From positions 1 to 10,165 of the forward strand of contig CAYMCV010000093.1 in assembly GCA_964389005.1 (NCBI GenBank): a DNA stretch of 10,165 nucleotides, read 5' to 3'. Positions 1 through 6,792 of the stretch are shown piece by piece. Numbering within the stretch: position 1 is the stretch's first letter; every line of letters begins with the position of its first letter. The DNA comes from CAYMCV01 sp964389005 (lineage in GTDB: Bacteria; Bacillota; Clostridia; Lachnospirales; Lachnospiraceae). Under the pieces are notes generated by a model. That model was not told the origin of the DNA, searched no databases, and saw only the letters and a program-made list of their open reading frames with translations. A program made the translations under genes and the position numbers.

Positions 1-51
1 TATCAATACCACTCTTGCCATCGTAATTTTATTTGCCAAATTCATCTTCAT
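1..51 (-). CDS. pgsA: PgsA, CDP-diacylglycerol--glycerol-3-phosphate 3-phosphatidyltransferase (N-terminal fragment)
   Basis: Only the first 17 codons are inside the window; the gene continues off the left edge. The visible peptide reads MKMNLANKITMARVVLI, which matches the usual start of PgsA (MNLPNKIT-L-R-like, leading into the first membrane helix). PgsA is a membrane enzyme that makes phosphatidylglycerophosphate from CDP-diacylglycerol and glycerol-3-phosphate. The ATG at 51 overlaps the rimO stop codon in an ATGA arrangement; a second in-frame ATG at 45 is equally plausible because the GGAG ribosome site is 4 bases from the first and 10 from the second. rimO followed by pgsA is common in Clostridia. 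The assignment rests on a very short peptide plus gene order. Confidence 0.72.
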   Translation of the reverse strand, partial: MKMNLANKITMARVVLI

Positions 52-1370
52 ATTTCTCCAATCAAATCATACTCGTTTGACCCCGTGATTTTTACAGTCA
101 CAAAGTCTCCCGTCATCAGTTCTCTTGCCGTATTGATGAAAAGATAACCGTCAACACCCGGAGCATCTTTATATGTTCGTGCAATATACACATCTTCCTC
201 CGTCAGTTTTCCTTCCACCATTGCAAGCAATGTTTTTCCGATCATTGCCTCTGCTTTCTCAAAAGCAATTGATTGTTGAAGTTCCATGATGCAATCACAT
301 CTGTCGTGTTTGAGTTTTTCCTTTATCTGATTGGGCATTTCGGCCGCCGGTGTATCTTCTTCTCTAGAATACGGAAATACGCCAAGTCGGTCAAACTCCA
401 TCTGATCCACAAAGTCCAAAACCGCTTCGCAGTCCTCGTCTGTTTCACCGGGGAAACCTGCAATGAGCGTGGTTCTAAGACAAATATCCGGAATCCTCTC
501 TCTTAAATGATTGATGAGTTGCTTCAATTCCTCCTGCGTCGTATGACGCCCCATTCTCTTCAACACGGAATCGGAAGCATGTTGAATGGGCATATCCAAA
601 TAGTTACATATCTTTTCTTCGCGTGCCATCACGTCAATCAGTTCCTCGGTAATCTCCTCCGGATAACAATATAGAACACGTATCCAAACAAGTCCGTCAA
701 TCTCGCACAGTTCCTTCAATAATTGCGGAAGTTTCTTCTCTCCGTATAAATCTACACCGTACACCGTAGTTTCCTGCGCAACGAGAATCAATTCTTTGAC
801 TCCGGCATCCAAAACCAGATTCTTCGCTTCCTCTATCAGTTCTTCCATTGGTATACTTCTGTAATCGCCGCGAATTTTGGGGATTATGCAGTAAGTGCAA
901 TGTTTGTTGCATCCTTCCGCTATCTTTAGATATGCATAATGTCCGCCTGTGGTCACAACACGCTTGGTTCTGTGATAAGGCGCGCAATTGATATCCGGAA
1001 AGCAGTTTTCGGCCTTTCCCGCCAAAACCTTGGAAAGCGCCGAAACAATTTCCTCAATTGCCTGTGTCCCGAGTACTGCATCAACTTCGTGAATTTCTTC
1101 CATAATTTCACTCTGATAACGTTGTGCCAGGCACCCGGTTACGATTAGTGCTTTGATTTTGTTTTGTTTTTTTAGCTCAGCCATTTCCAGAATGACATCA
1201 ACGCTCTCTTGTTTGGCATCGTAAATAAAACAACACGTGTTCACAACGACGCAATCTGCCTCATTTTCATCGTTCGTTACTTCATAACCGTTCTGCTGAA
1301 GCAAGGACAACATCATTTCTGAATCCACAAGATTCTTATCACAGCCAAGCGAAACAAACAAAATCTTCAT
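48..1370 (-). CDS. rimO: RimO, ribosomal protein S12 methylthiotransferase
   Basis: Radical SAM enzyme that adds a methylthio group to a conserved Asp of ribosomal protein S12. The product is 440 aa, normal for the family. The N-terminal domain (UPF0004/MTTase) carries the auxiliary-cluster cysteines C10, C46 and C80. The radical SAM core has the CxxxCxxC cluster motif at C154, C158 and C161 (EGCNKHCTYC), and a TRAM domain forms the last 60 to 65 residues. The start MKILFVSLGCDKNLVDSE is typical of RimO and separates it from the related tRNA enzyme MiaB. I chose the ATG at 1370, two bases after the rpoZ stop; an in-frame TTG at 1376 overlaps that stop and would add two residues. The likely ribosome site AGGTG lies inside the end of rpoZ, implying translational coupling. 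Confidence 0.95.
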   Translation of the reverse strand: MKILFVSLGCDKNLVDSEMMLSLLQQNGYEVTNDENEADCVVVNTCCFIYDAKQESVDVILEMAELKKQNKIKALIVTGCLAQRYQSEIMEEIHEVDAVLGTQAIEEIVSALSKVLAGKAENCFPDINCAPYHRTKRVVTTGGHYAYLKIAEGCNKHCTYCIIPKIRGDYRSIPMEELIEEAKNLVLDAGVKELILVAQETTVYGVDLYGEKKLPQLLKELCEIDGLVWIRVLYCYPEEITEELIDVMAREEKICNYLDMPIQHASDSVLKRMGRHTTQEELKQLINHLRERIPDICLRTTLIAGFPGETDEDCEAVLDFVDQMEFDRLGVFPYSREEDTPAAEMPNQIKEKLKHDRCDCIMELQQSIAFEKAEAMIGKTLLAMVEGKLTEEDVYIARTYKDAPGVDGYLFINTARELMTGDFVTVKITGSNEYDLIGEI

Positions 1371-1372
1371 AA

Positions 1373-1603
1373 TCAATCGTCACCTAAAATCTTTATTTTT
1401 GATTCATTCAATTCTTCAACCGCAATCGAAAGCGGTTTTTTGCCTGCGGCTTTCACCAACGGCTCATCTCCATCGATAATCTGACGCGCACGTTTGGATG
1501 TCGCCATTACAATGGAATAGCGACTGTTGACTACCGGTTGTTCTCCGGGCTCAACCTCGCTGTTTACTACATTCATTAAATCTGAATATGACGGATGTAA
1601 CAT
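1373..1603 (-). CDS. rpoZ: RpoZ, DNA-directed RNA polymerase omega subunit
   Basis: Small 76-aa subunit that binds the C-terminal part of beta-prime and helps RNA polymerase assembly. The family hallmarks are visible: a short N-terminal segment (HPSYSDLM, residues 3-10), the conserved block SRYSIVMATSKRARQI (about residues 27-42), and KPLSIAVEEL near residues 56-65, which is the omega pattern of a KP-L--A-EE helix. It starts one base after the gmk stop codon. Its ribosome site, AAGGAG six bases before the ATG, lies within the last codons of gmk. Sitting directly after gmk is the standard Firmicutes arrangement and supports the call. Confidence 0.95.
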   Translation of the reverse strand: MLHPSYSDLMNVVNSEVEPGEQPVVNSRYSIVMATSKRARQIIDGDEPLVKAAGKKPLSIAVEELNESKIKILGDD

Positions 1604-1604
1604 T

Positions 1605-2249
1605 TTACTCTCCTTTCGAAAAGACTTTTAGTTCTTCTCTGATATGATTGATAAATCCTTCCACTCTTGCCGGAGTGTTGTGTGCTGCAGTAATGACAGA
1701 ATGCGTCTCTTTGACACACTCCTCAATGTCATCATTGATTAATATATAATCATACGCATTCATTCCTTCCGCTTCTTCAGAGGCACGTAACAGTCGTTTC
1801 TTTACGACTTCGACATCCTCTGTCTGACGGGAGAGCAGCCTGCGTTGCAACTCTTGTGCATTGGGCGGTGTCACGAACAGCAATACCGCATCCTGAAAAT
1901 CTCTCTGTATTTGTAATGCCCCCTGAATGTCAATTTCAAGAATGACATCCTTTCCGGCTTCTATCTGCTCTATAACATAGTCTTTCGGAGTGCCGTAATA
2001 ATGATCGCAATATCGGGCATATTCTAAAAAACCGTTATCTTCTATTTTCTTTTCAAATTCTTCTTTGGTAGCAAAAAAGTACTCACGCCCGTTGACCTCG
2101 CCTTCACGCGGACTTCTTGTCGTCATGGATATACTTAAGGCGTAGCGTTGATAGTTTGACAGAAGTTTCTTCACAATCGTACCTTTACCCGCACCGGAAA
2201 AGCCTGAAATTACTATTAATATTCCTCTCTTACTCGTCACTTCGTTCAC
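1605..2249 (-). CDS. gmk: Gmk, guanylate kinase
   Basis: Cytosolic enzyme that phosphorylates GMP to GDP with ATP in guanine nucleotide synthesis and salvage; in Firmicutes it is also a target of (p)ppGpp. The product is 214 aa, close to the usual 200 to 210. The P-loop GFSGAGKGT spans residues 16-24, with Phe where many homologues have Pro. The GMP-binding region follows with TTRSPREGEVNGREYFF (about residues 43-59), and the lid and C-terminal core contain LLFVTPPNAQELQRRL and DYILIND. The start is a GTG with a strong GGAGG site six bases upstream. The gene overlaps the end of remA by 20 bases, so ribosomes finishing remA could restart here. Confidence 0.97.
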   Translation of the reverse strand: MNEVTSKRGILIVISGFSGAGKGTIVKKLLSNYQRYALSISMTTRSPREGEVNGREYFFATKEEFEKKIEDNGFLEYARYCDHYYGTPKDYVIEQIEAGKDVILEIDIQGALQIQRDFQDAVLLFVTPPNAQELQRRLLSRQTEDVEVVKKRLLRASEEAEGMNAYDYILINDDIEECVKETHSVITAAHNTPARVEGFINHIREELKVFSKGE

Positions 2250-2511
2250 TTTTTGCCTCCCTCATAAGCGTTCCGTCCGCTTGGATTCGATTATGAATCG
2301 TGTCAGGTAACAATGCGGAAAAAACCAGCTGTCCGCTTTCCATTACCAGAACCGCCTTGGTTTTACGCCCTTGCGTCGCATCCACAGCCGTGCCGTTCTC
2401 CTTGGCTGTCTGCATCATGCGCTTAATCGGTGCGGCATCCGGGCTGACAATTGCAATCAGTTTCTCTGCATTTACAATATTTCCGAAACCAATATGTATC
2501 AGTTTGCTCAC
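2230..2511 (-). CDS. remA: RemA family regulator (DUF370)
   Basis: Small DNA-binding protein of the RemA family. In Bacillus subtilis, RemA activates biofilm matrix and osmoprotection genes; its role in Clostridia is much less clear. The 93-aa product opens with the family signature SKLIHIGFGNIV and continues with IAIVSPDAAPIKRMM and DATQGRKTKAVLVM (roughly residues 2-13, 19-33 and 44-57). The start is taken as GTG at 2511 because GGTGG lies six bases upstream and the family begins with M-S-K-L-I; a TTG further upstream at 2532 would add seven residues and overlap yicC. The final 15 or so residues (after about residue 75) are a charged tail beyond the usual family core, and their DNA overlaps the gmk start. 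Confidence 0.92.
   Translation of the reverse strand: MSKLIHIGFGNIVNAEKLIAIVSPDAAPIKRMMQTAKENGTAVDATQGRKTKAVLVMESGQLVFSALLPDTIHNRIQADGTLMREAKSERSDE
2256..2260 (-). promoter_or_regulatory. Ribosome binding site of gmk
   Basis: GGAGG followed by CAAAAA and then GTG. The six-base spacing fixes the GTG at 2249 as the gmk start. The site lies inside the remA coding region, so remA translation passes over it. Confidence 0.8.
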
Positions 2512-2517
2512 TTTTTG

Positions 2518-2522
2518 CCACC
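2518..2522 (-). promoter_or_regulatory. Ribosome binding site of remA
   Basis: GGTGG, then CAAAAA, then GTG. It is imperfect by one base but ideally spaced, and it supports the GTG start at 2511 in place of the longer TTG start. The whole initiation region closely resembles that of gmk. Confidence 0.65.
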
Positions 2523-2524
2523 GC

Positions 2525-3403
2525 CTATTCAATATTCTGTATCTGCTCGCGTATTTTTTCGATTTCGGTCTTAAGTTCTATCGCAACATTGGAGATTTCC
2601 AAATCGTTTGCTTTGGAGAGTGTCGTATTCGCCTCACGGTTCATCTCTTGCGCAATGAAATCCAATTTGCGTCCGATGCTGCCACCTGCTTGCAAAGTGT
2701 CCCGCGTTGTCTCAATATGACTTTTTAAACGAACCAGTTCTTCGTCAACACAGGATTTATCTGCAAAAATCGTAACTTCCATCAATATCCTGTTCTCATC
2801 AAGTTTATTCTCGCCAAGCAATTCTTTGACTTTATCTTCTAATTTCTTACGATAATCCGCAATGATAATCGGCGACCTCTCAGATATGTAATCTACGAGT
2901 TTGAGCATTCCTTCTAACTTGGAACACAAATCAATCTTTAAATTCTCGCCTTCTTTAATTCTCGTATCCACAAAGGCTTCCGCTGCACCGATAATGGCCT
3001 TCTCCAATAACCTCCATAATTCCTGATCGTCAGAATCCGCTTCTTCCATAGTAAACACTTCAGGATATCTCGAAAGCGTTGATACACGGATATCATCATC
3101 CAGTCCAAATTCTTCCGACATCTGTCGCAAATATTTTAAGTATTCGCCAGCAATATCACGATTGTACTTAATGTTGACCTTTTCTTCCGTCATATCCTCG
3201 TAAGAAATAAAAACATCCACTTTGCCACGTTGTATGTATTGCTTCAACAAATTGCGAATTGCTGCTTCAAAATAGTTCAATTTCTTCGGCATTTTGATTG
3301 CCAAATCCAAATAACGATGGTTTACAGACTTAATCTCGGCAGTGAATTTGCGCCCGTTTTCTTCGATTTCACAATGCCCGAATCCTGTCATACTTTTAAT
3401 CAT
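2525..3403 (-). CDS. yicC: YicC family endoribonuclease
   Basis: The product is 292 aa, close to E. coli YicC (287 aa). It begins with the family signature MIKSMTGFGHCEIEENGR. A YicC N-terminal domain covers about the first 155 residues and a DUF1732 domain fills the C-terminus, with the conserved GRKLDF--QEMNRE-NT block at about residues 244-259. YicC proteins have been shown to be RNA endonucleases involved in RNA turnover; the Bacillus homologue is YloC. The ATG at 3403 is chosen because GGAGG stands five bases upstream and the protein begins exactly as the family does; the frame stays open further upstream but without a better start. It is the first gene of the operon and is followed by remA after 13 bases. 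Confidence 0.93.
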   Translation of the reverse strand: MIKSMTGFGHCEIEENGRKFTAEIKSVNHRYLDLAIKMPKKLNYFEAAIRNLLKQYIQRGKVDVFISYEDMTEEKVNIKYNRDIAGEYLKYLRQMSEEFGLDDDIRVSTLSRYPEVFTMEEADSDDQELWRLLEKAIIGAAEAFVDTRIKEGENLKIDLCSKLEGMLKLVDYISERSPIIIADYRKKLEDKVKELLGENKLDENRILMEVTIFADKSCVDEELVRLKSHIETTRDTLQAGGSIGRKLDFIAQEMNREANTTLSKANDLEISNVAIELKTEIEKIREQIQNIE

Positions 3404-3440
3404 TGTCGCCTCCGTCGTGCATTCTCGCACATTCCATAAT

Positions 3441-3469
3441 ATTGTACTTCATTCGCTATCTTTGGTCAA
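3441..3469 (-). promoter_or_regulatory. Sigma-A type promoter of the yicC-remA-gmk-rpoZ-rimO-pgsA operon
   Basis: Read on the minus strand: TTGACC (3469-3464), a 17-base spacer, then TACAAT (3446-3441). Each hexamer matches the consensus in five of six places and the spacing is optimal. The -35 element lies inside the last codons of rqcH. The predicted transcript would begin near 3434, giving a leader of about 30 bases before yicC. No terminator is visible between rqcH and yicC, so read-through from rqcH may add to expression. Confidence 0.65.
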
Positions 3470-5201
3470 GTCCCGAGATATCCGTTGATACCAAAAGCGA
3501 GTAATTTGTGTGATAAATCACAAATCCGGCATTAGCCCCGGGGGGTTTCTTTAGATTCTTTTTTCTGGTGTAATCAACTTCTGCTTTCTCCTGCGCTCCG
3601 ACAGATGAAAAATGTGCTGCAAGTCTCGCTGCCGCCTCAAATACATGATCCGGTAAATCCATCTCCTCCGCGCCGCTTTTTACCTTTAGAATCACATGTG
3701 AACCGGGAACGCCTTTGGCATGAAACCACCAATCATTACCCGTGGCAAAGCGAAATGTGAGTTCTTCATTTTGTATGTTGTTCTTTCCGACATAAATCTC
3801 ATAACCGTCCTTTGTGACGAAATGAAACGGTTTTGACAATAGTTTTTTCTTTTTTCCTTCCGAACGTTTTTTTATGAAACCGTTTTGAACCAATTCTTCA
3901 CGAATCTGTAGCAAATCATCCTCGCTCACCGCAATCTTCAGAAAGGTCTGTACGCTTGTCAAATACTCTGTTTCTTTTTGTGTCTCGACGATGTATTGAT
4001 TCAACGCTTCAAACGTACGTTTCTGCTTACCGTACTTATCAAAATAACGCTGCGCATTTTCCTTTGCGGAAAGCATAGGGTCAAGCGGAATCATCATCTG
4101 CTCGTTTGTATAGTAATTCAATACCGAAATTTCTCTGTCACCGGCTTTCGCCTCATAACCGTATGTATTGAGCAGTTCACCATAGATACGATATACATCC
4201 CTGTTTTTTGTGTCTTCCAATTGCTTTTTTTGTAAATCCAATTTTTTGACGCTTCGTTCCAATGCGGTTTGCACAATCTTCCTTAAATCCGCAGATCGTT
4301 GATGTATCCTTGTTGCAAGGTTTTTTTCCGCATAAAAACGGTTCAGCAATGCCGAAATACTGTCCATAAAAACACAATCTTCTTTGTTTCTCGATAAAAA
4401 TGGAAAACACGCATAGTCCTTCAGTTTTCCATTCTCATAAATCAGACACGGTGAGAATTCCCGATTTTTAACCAGTTGCATGACGTCAAAAAACGAATTA
4501 CTGACTTGTTGTCTCGCATCTTCGGAAAGTGAATTCGTAGGCATATCCCCATCTATTCGCGCTCTGAAACAGATTTCCTGTGCCACAAGCGGAGAAATGC
4601 CGGTAAATGTACCATAGATAGCCTGATACAGAGGCCGTGACGTTCCTTTCAGTCGTGCCAAGAAATCCGCCTTATTCTCCGTCAGCGGATTAACCTTTTC
4701 GGTAGTTTCAGGTATAAAATAAGGTTTCCCGGGCAATACTTCCCGAACCGAACTTACCATTGCGGAAACACGTTTGATACTGTCAATGATACGGTCATTT
4801 TCATCGCAAAAAATGATATTGCTGTGTTTTCCCATAATCTCGATGATGAGTGTTTTCATGCAAAGATCACCCATTTCATCCGGATGTTCCGCACGAATTC
4901 TGATGACTCGTTCGAGGCCCGGCTGTTCAATTGCAACAATACGTGCATTTTGCAGGTGTTTTCGCAAAAGCATGCAAAAGTTAGGCGCCGTCATCGGACT
5001 AGGTTTGTTTTCTTCCGTCAGATATATGAGCGGTAGCGATGCGTCTGCCGAGAGTAACAATCGGAACTGACCGTCATTTGTCTTAATTGTTAGAATCAGC
5101 TCATCCTTCTCGGGCTGTGCAATTTTTCCGATTCTGCCGTTGAGTAGTTTATCGGACAGTTCGGCAGTTATATTTGAAATTGTAATTCCGTCAAAAGCCA
5201 T
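3456..5201 (-). CDS. rqcH: RqcH, NFACT-family ribosome quality control protein (Rqc2/NEMF homologue)
   Basis: RqcH binds 50S subunits still carrying a peptidyl-tRNA after ribosome rescue and recruits tRNA-Ala to add an alanine tail that marks the stalled peptide for proteolysis. Older annotations call it fibronectin-binding protein (FbpA/Fbp54). The 581-aa product has the NFACT-N domain (start MAFDGITISNITAEL; FCMLLRKHL at about 75-83; EIMGKHSNIIF at 121-131), a central helical and coiled-coil part (about 285-430), a lysine-rich stretch at 450-453, and an NFACT-R domain (about 460-570) with DWWFHAKGVPGSHVIL from residue 490. At residues 97-98 it has Glu-Arg where B. subtilis RqcH has the functionally important Asp-Arg. 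The ATG at 5201 has GGGAG eight bases upstream. It lies between the glgA terminator and the yicC promoter. Confidence 0.94.
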   Translation of the reverse strand: MAFDGITISNITAELSDKLLNGRIGKIAQPEKDELILTIKTNDGQFRLLLSADASLPLIYLTEENKPSPMTAPNFCMLLRKHLQNARIVAIEQPGLERVIRIRAEHPDEMGDLCMKTLIIEIMGKHSNIIFCDENDRIIDSIKRVSAMVSSVREVLPGKPYFIPETTEKVNPLTENKADFLARLKGTSRPLYQAIYGTFTGISPLVAQEICFRARIDGDMPTNSLSEDARQQVSNSFFDVMQLVKNREFSPCLIYENGKLKDYACFPFLSRNKEDCVFMDSISALLNRFYAEKNLATRIHQRSADLRKIVQTALERSVKKLDLQKKQLEDTKNRDVYRIYGELLNTYGYEAKAGDREISVLNYYTNEQMMIPLDPMLSAKENAQRYFDKYGKQKRTFEALNQYIVETQKETEYLTSVQTFLKIAVSEDDLLQIREELVQNGFIKKRSEGKKKKLLSKPFHFVTKDGYEIYVGKNNIQNEELTFRFATGNDWWFHAKGVPGSHVILKVKSGAEEMDLPDHVFEAAARLAAHFSSVGAQEKAEVDYTRKKNLKKPPGANAGFVIYHTNYSLLVSTDISGLDQR

Positions 5202-5214
5202 GTCTCACTCTCCC

Positions 5215-5231
5215 GGATGATAACATCATCC
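5215..5231 (-). promoter_or_regulatory. Short hairpin abutting the rqcH ribosome binding site
   Basis: A perfect inverted repeat: GGATGAT, loop of three, ATCATCC. On the minus strand its 3' arm ends directly before the GGGAG ribosome site (5214-5210) of rqcH. It has no T-run and so is not a terminator. It could shield or present the ribosome site, or be a protein operator. The structure is seen; the function is not known. Confidence 0.4.
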
Positions 5232-5240
5232 TAAAATTAA

Positions 5241-5266
5241 GAAGCGCCATATGGTAATGGCGCTTC
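5241..5266 (-). terminator. Intrinsic terminator after glgA
   Basis: A perfect 10-bp stem (GAAGCGCCAT with ATGGCGCTTC) and a six-base loop begins three bases after the glgA stop codon. On the minus strand it is followed by TTAATTTTAG, a T-rich but interrupted tail. The GC-rich stem and position support termination of the glgA transcript; the broken T-run may allow some read-through into rqcH, for which I see no convincing promoter of its own. Confidence 0.75.
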
Positions 5267-5269
5267 GTG

Positions 5270-6715
5270 TTATCCTTTTAGCCAATCATACATTTCCTGA
5301 TACTTCGCCGCCGATGCCTGCCACGAAAAATCTGCGGCCATTGCTCTGTCAATCATTTTGTTCCACTCACGCCTTCGTTCATAGTATACTTTCTCGGCGT
5401 AACGAATGGTATAAAGCATCTCATGTGCATTGTAATTTAAAAAACTAAAACCTGTTCCGGAACTTTCATACTCATTATAAGGTTCCACTGTGTCTTTTAA
5501 TCCACCCGTTTCTCTGACAATCGGAATGGTTCCGTACCTGAGAGCCATCAACTGACTCAGACCGCAAGGCTCGAACAGCGATGGCATCAAGAACGCATCA
5601 CAGGCAGCATAAATCTTGTGTGACATAGCTTCCGAATAATAGATATTTGCGGAAACTTTGTCATTATACTTCCAATCAAAATGCCTAAACATATTCTCAT
5701 AACGTTCTTCGCCGGTACCCAAGATCACAATCTGAATGTTGTCTTGACACATTTCATCCATCATGTACTCAATCAAGTCCATTCCCTTCTGATCTGTCAG
5801 TCTGGAAACAATTCCAATCATCATGATTTTGTCATTGACACACAATCCGAGTTCCTTTTGCAAAGCACGCTTGTTCTTCGATTTTTCTTTTCGAAAGTTT
5901 ACAGCATTGTATCTAAAATCAATGCTTTCATCCGTTTGCGGGTTGTATTCTTCATAATCAATACCGTTCACAATTCCACGCAAATCACGTTCTCTTGCTT
6001 TGAGTAGTCCTTCCAGACTCTCCCCGTAAAAAGGAGTCATAATTTCTTTGGCATATGTCACGCTGACTGTTGTAATCGCGTCTGCAAAGACAAGACCGCC
6101 TTTTAACAAATTAGCGTTCTTATATGCTTCCAATTTGTCCGGTGTAAAGTATTCTTCAGGTAATCCCGTCAGAGACTGTACGGTCTCGACATCCCACTTC
6201 CCTTGAAATTTCAGATTGTGAATGGTCATAATGCTCTTAATTCCATGAAAAAATGGATTGCCCTGAAACCGTTCTTTTAAATACACCGGAACAAGTCCTG
6301 TCTGCCAATCATGACAGTGAATGATGTCCGGTCTGAAACCAAGTAGCGGCATTGCCGAAAGCGCAGCCTTTGAAAAAAAAGCAAACTTCTTAATATCTTC
6401 TAATACATTATTGCTATACGGATTGAATCCGCCGAACATGGATTCGTTATCAATAAAGTAATATTTCACTCCGTCTTCCTCTGCTTCAAGAATACCGACA
6501 TATTCGCTTTGCCAGTTATAATCCATTTGAAAAGAGGTTTTAAATTGTAACTTATCCTTGAATTTCTGTGGCATACATAAATACTTGGGAATCATCACCC
6601 GAATATCAAAATAGCGTTGATCCACACATTTCGGAAGTGATCCGACTACGTCCGCCAATCCGCCGGTTTTGATAAAAGGCACGCTCTCCGATGCCACAAA
6701 TAAGATATTCTCCAT
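5270..6715 (-). CDS. glgA: GlgA, glycogen (starch) synthase, GT5 family
   Basis: Transfers glucose from ADP-glucose to the growing alpha-1,4-glucan chain; in Clostridia this polymer is often called granulose. The product is 481 aa, matching bacterial GlgA (about 477). The N-terminal GT5 domain has the ADP-glucose motif KTGGLADVVGSLP (residues 16-28) and HDWQTG (135-140). The C-terminal Rossmann domain carries SRLTDQKG with R305 and K310, and FEPCGLSQL with the catalytic Glu382, followed by ETGGLKDTV. The ATG at 6715 has GGAGG eight bases upstream. The other glycogen genes (glgB, glgC, glgD, glgP) are not next to it here. It lies 77 bases behind spo0A with no clear terminator between them, so partial co-transcription with spo0A is possible. 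Confidence 0.97.
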   Translation of the reverse strand: MENILFVASESVPFIKTGGLADVVGSLPKCVDQRYFDIRVMIPKYLCMPQKFKDKLQFKTSFQMDYNWQSEYVGILEAEEDGVKYYFIDNESMFGGFNPYSNNVLEDIKKFAFFSKAALSAMPLLGFRPDIIHCHDWQTGLVPVYLKERFQGNPFFHGIKSIMTIHNLKFQGKWDVETVQSLTGLPEEYFTPDKLEAYKNANLLKGGLVFADAITTVSVTYAKEIMTPFYGESLEGLLKARERDLRGIVNGIDYEEYNPQTDESIDFRYNAVNFRKEKSKNKRALQKELGLCVNDKIMMIGIVSRLTDQKGMDLIEYMMDEMCQDNIQIVILGTGEERYENMFRHFDWKYNDKVSANIYYSEAMSHKIYAACDAFLMPSLFEPCGLSQLMALRYGTIPIVRETGGLKDTVEPYNEYESSGTGFSFLNYNAHEMLYTIRYAEKVYYERRREWNKMIDRAMAADFSWQASAAKYQEMYDWLKG

Positions 6716-6730
6716 CAGTCTATCCTCCGT

Positions 6731-6737
6731 TTCGACA
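6731..6737 (-). promoter_or_regulatory. Possible 0A box (Spo0A binding core) in the glgA leader
   Basis: TGTCGAA, the core 0A-box sequence, lies between the candidate -10 region and the glgA ribosome site. The seven-base core also turns up inside coding regions in this window (near 1806 and 8553), about as often as chance and codon use would allow, so position is the main argument for this copy. Confidence 0.35.
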
Positions 6738-6746
6738 CTTAGAGAT

Positions 6747-6770
6747 ATTATACATCAATTTGTATGTCAA
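6747..6770 (-). promoter_or_regulatory. Weak candidate promoter of glgA
   Basis: A perfect TTGACA (6770-6765) and a perfect TATAAT (6752-6747) stand upstream of glgA, but only 12 bases apart, far below the normal 16 to 18. They may belong to different promoters, or the AT-rich -10 may work with an activator in place of a normal -35. I list it because both hexamers are perfect and lie in the short spo0A-glgA gap. Confidence 0.3.
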
Positions 6771-6792
6771 AGGAAGACATTTTTTGGCATTC

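Noticed and set aside
1800..1812. TGTCGAA core within gmk
   Set aside because: It lies in coding sequence far from any promoter and arises from the codons for V-E. It shows that the seven-base core alone is not evidence of regulation here.
2300..2728. Open reading frame of 142 codons on the plus strand, antisense to remA and yicC
   Set aside because: Its translation resembles no family, it is a mirror of well-supported minus-strand genes, and it has no convincing ribosome site.
3404..3430. Nine extra N-terminal residues for YicC
   Set aside because: The family starts at M-I-K-S-M-T-G-F-G, and the GGAGG site is correctly placed for the ATG at 3403 and lies inside the proposed extension.
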